Shown here: in pieces, positions 36,044 to 44,724 of the stretch
How positions within the stretch are numbered: the first letter of the stretch is position 1
Layout: the number at the start of each line of letters is the position of its first letter
NCBI RefSeq assembly: GCF_029318685.1
Contig: NZ_CP119677.1
Location: 930,001-994,000 of the forward strand
From: Ruminiclostridium papyrosolvens DSM 2782
GTDB taxonomy: Bacteria > Bacillota > Clostridia > Acetivibrionales > DSM-1351
Length of the DNA stretch: 64,000 nucleotides
Reading direction: 5' to 3'
Made by a program: the position numbers and the translations under genes
The notes under the pieces: model-generated
Seen by the model: only the letters and a program-made list of their open reading frames with translations
What the model was told of the DNA's origin: nothing
The model's database searches: none

Positions 36044-38221
36044 ATGAAAAAACATATATTCATCATTCTTTTTGCCATGGTTCTGTTTCTCATCAGTGGA
36101 TGTAATGGGACTTCAAAGGAAACATTACCGAATTCTCAATCTAATAACTCTATAAAGAAATTTACCGAAATCCAGCTGAAAAACAAAATCCCAGAGGGCT
36201 ATGCAATTACAAAAGTTCTTAAAGAAACCCCTGACGGCTTATATGTACTGTGCTTAAATTTTAGTAAACCGGATGAGCAACATACTCATAAAGATGAAAC
36301 GCAACATAAGGATGAAGTTTATAATCAGAACAGGATATTTTTTATAAATCAAGATATAAATAAGAGCATATGGACTGGAAATTGTGAAGCAGCAGCTATG
36401 GATTCCAATAATCAGCTTTACATATTAAGTGAGGTAGGAAATGGGTCTTCTAAAAAATTTGTTTTAAATAAATACGATGATAAGCTTAACTTATCCGGTA
36501 AGTGGACACTGAAGTCACCTCCCAAAGAACATTCTATACTTGTTAACGATATTATTTTATATAATGACCGAATTGCCGTTATTAGGACAGGTGGAGTGCA
36601 AATTTTTGATTTATACGGGAAGGTTCTTTGGGAAAAGAGTTATAAAAGTATAAATAACTATGCTTCGGATAATCAAAATCTTTACCTGACTGAGTTTCCC
36701 GTTTATGGAGGGGACACTAACAGGCTTTTTAAGCTTAACGTTTTTGGATTTAGGGAGGAATGGTCAGCTAATATCCAGTTAATTCAGGACCAAATCAAAA
36801 ACCTGTCATATAATAAATATGACTCAAAACTGTATCTCATTTTAAACAATCGCTTGATGAGCTGTGATAAAGGCAAACTATCGGAGGTTTGTAATTTTTT
36901 AGATTTCAAGAGCGGAAAGCTTGTATCAAATGCTGCCGTTTCAAATGATGAAGCTCGTTTTACAAACTATCTGCAATTGATGTTTAATAATAATAGTTTC
37001 ACACTTCTTTTATATGCTATAGAAAACAATCCAATGTTTTCATATTCACCTTCTAATCAAGCTGTAAAATCACCAAGTACTTCTGTAAATTTGCTTCTGC
37101 CTACACATAATAATACACTTGAGATGACAGCGGCTAGGTTTGAAGAAAAAAATCCTGATACCAAAATTAACTTTACCTATTATAAAGAGACTGGTGATGT
37201 CAGCCAACCGGATTTTATACAATTTATGAATCTGAAGGTCTTATCAGGAGAACAAAACTGGGATATAGTTCCCATCATTTATTTACCTTACTGGCAATAT
37301 ATTCAAAAGGGTATTCTGGCAGACTTGGATTCGCTTGATAAGAAACACGATCTTAGTAACTCGGCTGTTTATTATACAAATCTGATTGATGGGTGTAGAA
37401 TAGATAAAAAACTTTATTATTTACCGATATGTATAACATTTCCGACATTTATAATAGACATAATGAATAAAGAAGCAGACAGCTTTATTCGGGACTCAAA
37501 AACTTGGACATGGACTGAATTGGAAAAAAATATAGCTTCTTGGAAGAAAGAAAGCAAACCATTTAAAAAAAATCCTTTGGCTGGTGCTTCAGTAATTTCA
37601 GTAATGATTTATCAACCATACATATCCGGATTTTTCACTGGGGAAAAAAAGGAGCAAGATGTGAAGCTGTTTGAGGAATGTATGACACTCTTATCCAGTT
37701 TTGAAAAAAAGGGTTTGTATGCCGATAAAGATCAGGTTGGAGTTTTAATGCCTTCGATGGATACTAATTGGTCAATATTTAGCAATGGCATTATTCCACT
37801 CTCTGAGAATGATAGAGTAATTTCGGTTCCTACTCTTAATGGAAGTAACCGACGTTCATTTACTATTCAGGAGGCGTATGCCATTAATTCTCAAAGCTCT
37901 AATCCTACCTTAGCCTTTGACTTTCTGAAATTTTTAGCGAAAGATAGCTCAATGAGTCACCCGGAGGCTATTTGTAGATCAGACAGAGAGTATATCATTA
38001 ATAATTTGGCTAACCAATTGCAAGCCTCATCGGAGAAAGTCATCCCATTCGTAGATTCATTACTGGCTGCTAAATCATCTTTGAATCATGCCGATTACTT
38101 TGACCCGCAAGTAGGCAGAATAGTTTTTGAAATTGTTGACCAGTTTAGAAAGGGCTTAATTTCAAAAGAAGAAGCTGCCAGAGACATTTCAAAAAGGGTT
38201 TGGCTCTACGCAAATGAATAA
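36044..38221 (+). CDS. Lipoprotein: propeller-like N-terminal part joined to an ABC solute-binding domain
   Basis: A 725-residue lipoprotein (lipobox LISGC, Cys20). Residues about 40-340 show repeated short beta-strand units (LYVLC, LYILSEVG, IAVIRTGGVQIFDLYGKVLWEK, LYLTEF, LYLILNNRL) that look like a beta-propeller. Residues from about 350 look like a family 1 extracellular solute-binding protein (SVNLLLPTHNNTLEMTAARF, WDIVPI, GILADLDSL, YYLPI, AFDFLKFLA), the standard core being about 370 residues. A GAGGAG site precedes the ATG. Two permease genes follow, so it is the receptor of an ABC importer. No ATPase gene is present. The ligand is unknown. Confidence 0.8.
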   Translation: MKKHIFIILFAMVLFLISGCNGTSKETLPNSQSNNSIKKFTEIQLKNKIPEGYAITKVLKETPDGLYVLCLNFSKPDEQHTHKDETQHKDEVYNQNRIFFINQDINKSIWTGNCEAAAMDSNNQLYILSEVGNGSSKKFVLNKYDDKLNLSGKWTLKSPPKEHSILVNDIILYNDRIAVIRTGGVQIFDLYGKVLWEKSYKSINNYASDNQNLYLTEFPVYGGDTNRLFKLNVFGFREEWSANIQLIQDQIKNLSYNKYDSKLYLILNNRLMSCDKGKLSEVCNFLDFKSGKLVSNAAVSNDEARFTNYLQLMFNNNSFTLLLYAIENNPMFSYSPSNQAVKSPSTSVNLLLPTHNNTLEMTAARFEEKNPDTKINFTYYKETGDVSQPDFIQFMNLKVLSGEQNWDIVPIIYLPYWQYIQKGILADLDSLDKKHDLSNSAVYYTNLIDGCRIDKKLYYLPICITFPTFIIDIMNKEADSFIRDSKTWTWTELEKNIASWKKESKPFKKNPLAGASVISVMIYQPYISGFFTGEKKEQDVKLFEECMTLLSSFEKKGLYADKDQVGVLMPSMDTNWSIFSNGIIPLSENDRVISVPTLNGSNRRSFTIQEAYAINSQSSNPTLAFDFLKFLAKDSSMSHPEAICRSDREYIINNLANQLQASSEKVIPFVDSLLAAKSSLNHADYFDPQVGRIVFEIVDQFRKGLISKEEAARDISKRVWLYANE

Positions 38222-38263
38222 CGATGTCTGCTGCATGTTCAAAAAACTATGGGAGGAAAACTT

Positions 38264-39112
38264 ATGATTCATAGCCGCAAGTGGTTGGTTTTACTTCTCC
38301 TACCAGGATTGACAGGGTTTATCTTTTTTTGGGTATACCCTGTTTTGTCAGGAGTTTATATAAGTATGACTAATTATTTAGATGGGGGAAAGTTTGTTTT
38401 TCTCCATAACTATATACAGCTATTTCAAAACAAAGTATTTTTAAAAGCACTCCTGAACACTTTTTGTATTACTACTGTGGGAGTTTCTTTGATAATGGTA
38501 ATTTCATTTATAATTGCATATTATATTTGGAAAACGTTAACCGTGCACCGATTACTAAAGGTTGTACTTTTACCGCTTGCGGTTGCTACAGTAGCAATTT
38601 CATTTGTATGGGAAACACTATTCAATTCAAACGGTGATATTAATAAACTTTTTACTGAAATCCTTGGGTTGTCATCAATAAATTGGCAATCGGGTGCTTT
38701 GTCGTATATTCCGATATTACTTCTGTACATATGGAGATATATTGGGATTGACATAATTGTATTTGTTGCAGCTCTCAACACAATTTCTACAGAAATAATA
38801 CAGGCTTTTTTACTGGACAGTAAAAGCAAATTGAAACAAATGTACTATGTATTTATACCCGGTATCGTCCCTCAAACAATTTTTGTTTTTTTTATATCCC
38901 TCATGTATTGTTTGTGGCTATCCCAAGATATTTTTACGCTATGGAAGGACTATCCGCCTGAACAGCTATATTTGCTGCAACACTTTATTACAAACAGTTT
39001 TCGAAAACTAAATTATGAAAATGCTGCCGCAGCTTCCACGGTGCTTATTATTATTATAGGTGTTATATTAGTATTTTTGAGGAAGCTGGAGAGGAGGTAT
39101 GATATTCAGTGA
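38264..39112 (+). CDS. ABC sugar transporter permease, MalF-type
   Basis: A 282-residue membrane protein with six helices, beginning with a typical LLLPGLTGFIFFWVYPVLSG. The cytoplasmic coupling loop (about 187-205) is a degenerate EAA motif, with QAFLLDSKSKL in place of EAAxxDGA. A GGGAGG site fits the ATG at 38264 better than the in-frame ATG at 38249. It overlaps the next permease gene by four bases. With the fused lipoprotein it forms a type I importer lacking its own ATPase, so a shared MsmK-like ATPase is expected. Confidence 0.85.
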   Translation: MIHSRKWLVLLLLPGLTGFIFFWVYPVLSGVYISMTNYLDGGKFVFLHNYIQLFQNKVFLKALLNTFCITTVGVSLIMVISFIIAYYIWKTLTVHRLLKVVLLPLAVATVAISFVWETLFNSNGDINKLFTEILGLSSINWQSGALSYIPILLLYIWRYIGIDIIVFVAALNTISTEIIQAFLLDSKSKLKQMYYVFIPGIVPQTIFVFFISLMYCLWLSQDIFTLWKDYPPEQLYLLQHFITNSFRKLNYENAAAASTVLIIIIGVILVFLRKLERRYDIQ

Positions 39113-39951
39113 AGAAGATTTATAAACGTATTCCGACTTATACATTATGTATTATATTATGTTTAATAATAATGTATCCTATAGTTTTCATTGTGTCATG
39201 TTCCTTTTTTGGTAGCCGAGAACTAGCTGATAATTTTATAAATTTATTCTATTTGATTCGAAAAGATTTTTCACTCTCTGGATATCAAATAATATTATAT
39301 AGCTTTCGCTTTCAATCCGGATTGATATTCTCATTAATATACGCTATATGCATAACATTCTTGCAATATGTATTTGGAATTTCAAGTGGTTTTGTTCTAG
39401 CAAAATTCCGGTTTAAGTTTAATGAAGCACTTTATTTTGCATATCTTTTGTGCATGATTATGCCATTTAGCGTAATTGTTTTGCCTCAATATATGCTTTT
39501 TAAAAGTATAGGGATATACGATAGCGTGTTTGCAATCATCTTGCCGGGCGGCTTTGGGGCTATGGGAGTTTTTTTCTATCGACAATTTATAAAGCAAATT
39601 CCAAACAATATACTTGAGGCGGCGCAGGTTGACGGGGCTTCTCCATTTGTACTTCTTAAAAAGATACTGGCTCCAATGTTAAAAGATTGCACATTCGCCT
39701 ATATGGTTATTTGTTTCTGTACAAATTGGAATTCAATAGACCCTTCAATTGCATTTATTCGTTCAGTTAGTATTCAACCTCTTTCTGTGGCTCTTAAAGA
39801 AGCTTTTAATAATGCCCCGGAAGTATTTTTCGCTCCGGCAGTATTGTATATGGTACCTCCTATTTTAGTTTATTTTTTCTTTTCAGAGGAGCTTATTAGA
39901 GGGTTATCATTTAATAAATCTTCAACGAAAGGACCTTCGCATGAAATATAA
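39109..39951 (+). CDS. ABC sugar transporter permease, MalG-type
   Basis: A 280-residue permease with six helices, starting at a GTG within the end of the previous gene. The coupling motif EAAQVDGASPFVLLKKILAPML is intact at about 175-196. MalG-type partners pair with MalF-type permeases in carbohydrate importers. It overlaps the orphan gene downstream by 11 bases, so the four genes from 36044 read as one operon. Confidence 0.86.
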   Translation: MKKIYKRIPTYTLCIILCLIIMYPIVFIVSCSFFGSRELADNFINLFYLIRKDFSLSGYQIILYSFRFQSGLIFSLIYAICITFLQYVFGISSGFVLAKFRFKFNEALYFAYLLCMIMPFSVIVLPQYMLFKSIGIYDSVFAIILPGGFGAMGVFFYRQFIKQIPNNILEAAQVDGASPFVLLKKILAPMLKDCTFAYMVICFCTNWNSIDPSIAFIRSVSIQPLSVALKEAFNNAPEVFFAPAVLYMVPPILVYFFFSEELIRGLSFNKSSTKGPSHEI

Positions 39952-40315
39952 AAAAGTAATTTTTCTTACAATATCAGCACTGCTTGTATTAACCATTTTA
40001 ATTATGCCAACAGTAATATGGCAATTTATGCCGAACGTAGAAACCCATACTGTTATTTCTTTGACAAAAGAAGGGTCTTTATTACCAATATCGGTAGTCA
40101 AATTGAAAGATAATCCCTGTGTTTATCAGTTGGTTTCCAATAAAAGCTTTTGGTATAATGGGTTTGTTGCTAAATGTATTCCGGTTAAAGTAATAAAAAG
40201 CGATGAGGATTCAGTAATGGTTGCTAATATATTTCATCCTTCAGAAGAATTGATTGTATTGGATAGGCATAATTTGCACGATGGTATTCATGTTAGAAGG
40301 AAAAACACCGAGTAA
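39941..40315 (+). CDS. Membrane-anchored orphan protein (124 aa)
   Basis: A 124-residue protein with one N-terminal hydrophobic helix (about 5-28) and an external domain of about 95 residues containing two Cys. No known family is apparent. An AAAGGA site lies seven bases before the ATG, inside the end of the permease gene, implying translational coupling. Its last sense codon and stop lie within the right copy of the 57-bp direct repeat, which is important for how the cassette formed. Confidence 0.7.
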   Translation: MKYKKVIFLTISALLVLTILIMPTVIWQFMPNVETHTVISLTKEGSLLPISVVKLKDNPCVYQLVSNKSFWYNGFVAKCIPVKVIKSDEDSVMVANIFHPSEELIVLDRHNLHDGIHVRRKNTE

Positions 40316-40366
40316 ATTATTTACAAATGATTTATGGTATTTTTCAGTTAGGATTGGTATCATATT
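40310..40366. repeat. 57-bp direct repeat, right copy
   Basis: Second copy of the repeat at 35312-35368 (56 of 57 identical). It starts in the final codon of the orphan gene and ends 43 bases before the MutS-family start codon. Confidence 0.95.
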
Positions 40367-40409
40367 CAGTAAAGGCTATTTTATTAACCGCAGACAATGG
40401 AGGCTGAAG

Positions 40410-42275
40410 ATGAGAACACCGGAAGAAAAGTACAAAAAAAGAGTAGATGTTTATAAAAGAAAGCTTGAATTATACACCGGAAAAAGCAGTACTACAGGTA
40501 ATTACAAGCTGTTAGTATTTTTTACGGGTTTGATTGGGGCGGCTGTTTTATTTTTCTTTAAATTATATATACTAATGGCTGCAGTAATACTGCTTTTTGG
40601 GGGATTGTTCGCTTATCTTTCCATTATTCACAACACATATATAAAAAATAAGAACTACTATCACGCAATGTTTCAGATAAATCAAATGTGCCTTAAAAGA
40701 GCTTTAGGTGAATGGAATGAATTCTCAGACATAGGGGAAGAATTCTTGAATCCGCAACACAACTACACATATGACCTTGATATATTTGGGAAAGGTTCCA
40801 TTTTTCAGATGCTTAATATGACAGCAACATATTCAGGTAGACATAAACTTGCAGAATTGCTTTTAAATCCTATGGAGAATAAAGAAGAAATATATAAAAG
40901 GCAGGAAGCATTACAGGAGTTATCCAAAAAGCTTATATTCAGACACAGGCTATTTTCAAACGGCTTAACCCTTAACAAGAACACAATACTAACTGACAAT
41001 AACGAGAGTGATAAAAAAAGAAAGAAAACTCTTCTGGATACTATGAACAAGTTGGATGATGTATACACATGGGCAAAGGAAGAAAAAAGCCTGTACACAT
41101 CGCCTAAATATAAGCTGTTGATATTCGGACTTCCTAGTCTGTCATTCTGTATGCTGATACTGGGAATAATAAGTCTTGTACCAGTTTATGTACCCATAGC
41201 CCTTTATCTGGTACAGTTCATAATGATTGGTTTCAGGGCTCAAAACAGAAACAAGAGTTTTGAGTTAGTAGAAAAGCACTCAGACACCCTGAAAGTATAT
41301 AAAAGCTTATTAAGAATATTTGAAACGGAGAAATTCTCAAGCAATTATATAAATAGCTTAAAGAATAAGTTAAAGGATGATTACGGAAATCCTGCTTGGA
41401 AGCAAATTGAAAAATTATCAAAGATATGGGAGCTTATTGCAAACAGGTACAACCTGATGCATATCTTTATAAATACAGCCGTGTTATGGGATTTCCATTG
41501 CCTTGCAGCACTTGAAAACTGGAAAAAAAGCGGAGGCAAACATGTTGAGAGGTGGTTTGACACAATAGGAGAGGTTGAAGCCTTATGCAGTCTGTCCCTG
41601 ATGTGCCACGATAATCCCGAATACATAATGCCACGTATTTGTGAAGAAAATACTCCTCAAATAGAAGCATTGAGATTAGGACACCCGTTACTGACAAAAG
41701 CCAGAGAATGCAATGATATAACAATAAATTCAAAAGAGCCGATACTGCTTATAACTGGTTCTAATATGTCAGGTAAAAGTACATTTTTAAGGACTGTAGG
41801 AATGAGTCTTATATTATCGTATCTTGGACTGCCAATCTGTGCGGAAGCTTTTAGCTGCCCTGTACTGAAGGTATATGCATGTATGAGAACCAGTGATAAT
41901 TTAGGACAAAGTGTATCCTCCTTTTATGCCGAGCTGCTGAGAGTTAAAATGATTGTAGAGGCAGTAGATAGGGGAGAAAAAGTATTCTTCCTTCTGGATG
42001 AAATCTTTAAGGGAACAAATTCGGCAGACAGACACACAGGTGCTAAAATGCTGATAAACCAGTTAGATAAAAAAGGTGCATGGGGACTTGTTTCTACCCA
42101 CGACTTAGAACTTGCAGATATGGAAAATGAGAGTCAGGGCCGCATCAGGAATTACCATTTCAAGGAGTATTACAAAGATAATCAGATATACTTCGATTAT
42201 CAGCTGAGAAAAGGTGTATCAGATACAAGAAACGCTATTTTTCTAATGAAAATGGCAGGAGTTAATATAGAATAA
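40410..42275 (+). CDS. MutS-family ATPase with transmembrane segments
   Basis: A 621-residue protein. There is a hydrophobic hairpin at about 33-71 and a second one near 232-270, then a MutS lever/clamp-like helical region and a MutS-type ATPase domain: Walker A GSNMSGKST at about 449-457, then the MRTSDNLGQSVSSFYAEL signature, Walker B FFLLDEIFKGTNS at about 527 and STHDLELA. It lacks the mismatch-recognition domain of MutS and the Smr nuclease of MutS2. A GGAGG site fits the ATG at 40410; the in-frame extension to 40254 overlaps the upstream gene. It is likely a membrane-bound MutS-like ATPase of unknown job. Confidence 0.85.
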   Translation: MRTPEEKYKKRVDVYKRKLELYTGKSSTTGNYKLLVFFTGLIGAAVLFFFKLYILMAAVILLFGGLFAYLSIIHNTYIKNKNYYHAMFQINQMCLKRALGEWNEFSDIGEEFLNPQHNYTYDLDIFGKGSIFQMLNMTATYSGRHKLAELLLNPMENKEEIYKRQEALQELSKKLIFRHRLFSNGLTLNKNTILTDNNESDKKRKKTLLDTMNKLDDVYTWAKEEKSLYTSPKYKLLIFGLPSLSFCMLILGIISLVPVYVPIALYLVQFIMIGFRAQNRNKSFELVEKHSDTLKVYKSLLRIFETEKFSSNYINSLKNKLKDDYGNPAWKQIEKLSKIWELIANRYNLMHIFINTAVLWDFHCLAALENWKKSGGKHVERWFDTIGEVEALCSLSLMCHDNPEYIMPRICEENTPQIEALRLGHPLLTKARECNDITINSKEPILLITGSNMSGKSTFLRTVGMSLILSYLGLPICAEAFSCPVLKVYACMRTSDNLGQSVSSFYAELLRVKMIVEAVDRGEKVFFLLDEIFKGTNSADRHTGAKMLINQLDKKGAWGLVSTHDLELADMENESQGRIRNYHFKEYYKDNQIYFDYQLRKGVSDTRNAIFLMKMAGVNIE

Positions 42276-42298
42276 TAAAAAACCAAGTAACATAAAAG

Positions 42299-42445
42299 GA
42301 CTGTTTCAAAACTTAATTTTTATCTTTTCTAGCCGTACGTGAGTATAAATTGTATCAATGGAAGCTTGGAAGCAATCATTGATACAATTTTATACGGGAG
42401 TACAGGTGTTAAAACAGGAAAGCTTTATAGTTTTGCAACATCCCC
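42299..42445. mobile_element. Candidate miniature element with imperfect terminal inverted repeats
   Basis: The ends GGACTGTTTCAAAAC (left) and GTTTTGCAACATCCC (right) are imperfect inverted repeats, matching at 12 of 15 positions and resembling insertion sequence termini of the TGTTGCAAAA type. No coding capacity and no clear target duplication. The interior is mostly the hairpin at 42343-42395. It could equally be a terminator region with chance similarity at the ends. Confidence 0.3.
42343..42395. repeat. Long inverted repeat (18-bp arms)
   Basis: 42343-42360 and 42377-42395 are complementary over 18 bp with a one-base bulge, with a 16-base loop. It lies between the convergent MutS-family and Cys-rich genes. 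There is no good T-run on either side, so a classical terminator is only one option. Confidence 0.8.
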
Positions 42446-42651
42446 TAATACTCTTCTTCCTGAATGTCAAAAACAAAATTACAATTGTCACATCTGAAAA
42501 CCAGCAGTGAGCCAAAATTATCACTTTCGGTTTTTTCCACGTGAATCAAACCCCCGCAATCACATTTCTTAGGATAACCTTCCATGCAGGTACAGCATTG
42601 GCAATGGTGTGAATTAGATTTCTCATAGCCCGTGGATTTAAAGTCAGACAT
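42445..42651 (-). CDS. Small Cys-rich zinc-ribbon-like protein (68 aa)
   Basis: A 68-residue protein with Cys pairs C-x-C-C-x-C, C-x-C and C-x2-C plus neighbouring His residues. The C-terminal LVFRCDNCNFVFD pattern is a rubredoxin/zinc-ribbon knuckle. The GGGGG site is best spaced for ATG 42651; GTG and ATG codons at 42660 and 42657 overlap the site. It probably binds zinc. No partner or function is evident. Confidence 0.7.
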   Translation of the reverse strand: MSDFKSTGYEKSNSHHCQCCTCMEGYPKKCDCGGLIHVEKTESDNFGSLLVFRCDNCNFVFDIQEEEY

Positions 42652-42779
42652 TTCCATCACCCCCGTTATATTATGTATTTATTTTAATACATAATAGATT
42701 ATATGTAAAGAAATCTTCCGATAATAAAAGAATATTTTCAATATATCAAAAATTCTGTGAAAAAAATATCAAACTTTGA

Positions 42780-42808
42780 TTGACAATACAAATCACAGTA
42801 ATTACAAT
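42780..42808 (+). promoter_or_regulatory. Strong sigma-A promoter of the hydrogenase operon
   Basis: TTGACA at 42780-42785, 17-base spacer, TACAAT at 42803-42808 (11 of 12 consensus positions). The untranslated leader would be about 135 bases. I could not find a convincing Rex operator (TTGTTAA-N4-TTAACAA type) overlapping it. Confidence 0.75.
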
Positions 42809-42948
42809 ATTAATGGATATATTATAACGTGTATTACAGATACGGTAAAAGTTTTTTAAATTGTATACAATGTACTTTAAGGGTTGGTACTTTGTTCCTT
42901 ATTTGTCATTAGGGCAAGGGGAGAATTAATTTTATATGAGGGGTCGTT

Positions 42949-43440
42949 ATGGCCCGCGGGAGGGCAAAAATGGAGAAGGTTAAGGAGATATTGAATCGCT
43001 ACGGCAATTCAAAAGACAATCTTATTCAAGTGATGTTGGAACTGCAAAATATTTCGGGGACTAATTCCCTGCCCCATGATTGGGTTGTATTTGTAGCAGA
43101 AGCACTGGATATGCCTGTTAGTAGGGTATATAGTGTAATTACTTTTTATTCTATGTTTGGCAATGAGCCTAGAGGCAAGTATTTGGTTGAAGTCTGTAAA
43201 AGCGGGCCTTGCCATGTTTCAGGTGCAAAAACTGTATTGCAGCTTATTGAAGAGAAACTTGGCTTAAAGCCCGGTGAGACCACTGAAGATGGAGTTTTTA
43301 CATTGATTCAGTCAAGCTGTTTTGGTGCATGTGATATAGCTCCTGCTATCAAAATAGGTGAAAAAGTTTATGGTAATCTCACAGCTGAGAAGTTGACTGA
43401 GATAGTAGACTCTTACAGGGAGGGCCAACATAATGGATAA
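42949..43440 (+). CDS. hydC: NADH-linked [FeFe] hydrogenase, NuoE-like [2Fe-2S] subunit
   Basis: A 163-residue thioredoxin-like ferredoxin subunit with the four cluster ligands Cys83, Cys88 (CKSGPC), Cys124 and Cys128 (CFGAC). It passes electrons between the flavin subunit and the hydrogenase subunit in the cytoplasm. Two starts are possible: ATG 42949 with GAGGGG five bases upstream, and ATG 42970 with GGGAGGG five bases upstream. The second removes seven residues and matches the usual family N-terminus better. It overlaps the next gene by eight bases. Confidence 0.92.
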   Translation: MARGRAKMEKVKEILNRYGNSKDNLIQVMLELQNISGTNSLPHDWVVFVAEALDMPVSRVYSVITFYSMFGNEPRGKYLVEVCKSGPCHVSGAKTVLQLIEEKLGLKPGETTEDGVFTLIQSSCFGACDIAPAIKIGEKVYGNLTAEKLTEIVDSYREGQHNG

Positions 43441-44722
43441 GGTACTGAGCGCAAGATTTGGAAAAATTAAACCTGACAGTGTTGAAGAATATATTCAGGC
43501 CGGAGGTTACGAAGGCTTGAAAAAAACAATGTCAATGGAACACCTTGATGCAATAGAAGAAATAAAGAAAGCAAACCTTTTTGGAAGAGGCGGAGCTGCT
43601 TATCCTACCGGAATTAAGTGGGAGCAGGCTTATGCTATTCAAAGAGGACCTAAATACATGGTCTGTAATGCAGATGAAGGTGAACCCGGTACATTTAAGG
43701 ATAAACATATATTGGCCGAAGACCCTTTTGAACTCATTGAAGGTATGACCATAGGTGCATATATAATGGGTGCTAAGGAAGGCTATATTTATATCAGAGG
43801 CGAATATGCAGCTATTCAGAGAATCGTGAAAAGTGCTATTGAAAATGCAAAAAAAGCGGGATATTTGGGTAAGAATATTCTAGGCAGAGAAGGCTTTGAT
43901 TTTGAATTAAAGGTTGTTTCAGGTGCAGGCGCATATGTTTGCGGTGAAAATACAGCTTTGGTTGAATCAATTGAAGGAAAGACAGGAAGACCAAGACAAA
44001 AGCCGCCTTATATAAAGAACTGCGGTTTGTATCAAATGCCTACAATACTGAACAACGTTGAGACATATTCATGTATTCCATGGATAATAAAGGACGGCGG
44101 AGATAAATTCAGCTCAATGGGAACTGAGTTCAGCGGCGGAACTAAATTGATGTGCTTATCAGGTAATGTTAACAACAGAGGTGTTTACGAAATACCTTTC
44201 GGATTAACTTTGAGAGAACTTATATTCAACTTGGGCGGAGGAATGAAAGACGGACGTAAGTTGAAATTTGTTCATCTTGGCGGTTCATCAGGAAGCTGTT
44301 TCCCTGAAAGCATGATTGACACAAAAATATGCTATTATGATTTAAAAAAAGCAGGTTTTTCATTGGGGTCAGGTGCAGTGCTTGTAGTAGACGACACACA
44401 TTGTGCAGTAGATTACCTGAAAACCGTTATGGAGTTCTTTGAAGAAGAATCCTGCGGAAAATGTACACCTTGCAGAGAAGGTAACCTCAGACTGGTTGAA
44501 ATTCTTGACAAGATGACAGAAGGAACTGCAACTATGGCTGATTTTAATAAAATGAAGAGTCTTGCGCAAACTATGAAGACAACAAGTTTCTGCGGATTGG
44601 GACAAAGTGCTCCAATGCCATTGATAACTCTGGTTAAATATTTTGAAGAAGAATTTTTGGAGCATATTAACGGAAAATGTAGAGCCGGAGTGTGCAGCAT
44701 GTCTGGAAAGGCAGGTAAATAA
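43433..44722 (+). CDS. hydB: NADH-linked [FeFe] hydrogenase, NuoF-like flavin subunit (short form)
   Basis: A 429-residue NuoF-type protein: FMN/NADH motifs FGRGGAAYPTGIKW at 50-63 and GAGAYVCGENTAL at 164-176, and a [4Fe-4S] site at Cys341, Cys344, Cys347 and Cys387. It has neither the N-terminal [2Fe-2S] domain nor the C-terminal ferredoxin domain of Thermotoga-type HydB, ending at the CRAGVC segment where that domain would start. It should take electrons from NADH. The short form resembles the subunit of non-bifurcating Syntrophomonas-type Hyd1ABC. It overlaps hydC and is two bases from hydA. Confidence 0.93.
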   Translation: MDKVLSARFGKIKPDSVEEYIQAGGYEGLKKTMSMEHLDAIEEIKKANLFGRGGAAYPTGIKWEQAYAIQRGPKYMVCNADEGEPGTFKDKHILAEDPFELIEGMTIGAYIMGAKEGYIYIRGEYAAIQRIVKSAIENAKKAGYLGKNILGREGFDFELKVVSGAGAYVCGENTALVESIEGKTGRPRQKPPYIKNCGLYQMPTILNNVETYSCIPWIIKDGGDKFSSMGTEFSGGTKLMCLSGNVNNRGVYEIPFGLTLRELIFNLGGGMKDGRKLKFVHLGGSSGSCFPESMIDTKICYYDLKKAGFSLGSGAVLVVDDTHCAVDYLKTVMEFFEEESCGKCTPCREGNLRLVEILDKMTEGTATMADFNKMKSLAQTMKTTSFCGLGQSAPMPLITLVKYFEEEFLEHINGKCRAGVCSMSGKAGK

Positions 44723-44724
44723 TT

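Noticed and set aside
40254-40409. Upstream extension of the MutS-family protein
   Set aside because: It overlaps the orphan gene in another frame and includes the direct repeat; the ATG at 40410 has a proper GGAGG site.
42781-42870. Rex operator at the hydrogenase promoter
   Set aside because: No palindrome close to TTGTTAA-N4-TTAACAA was found; only loose AT-rich matches.
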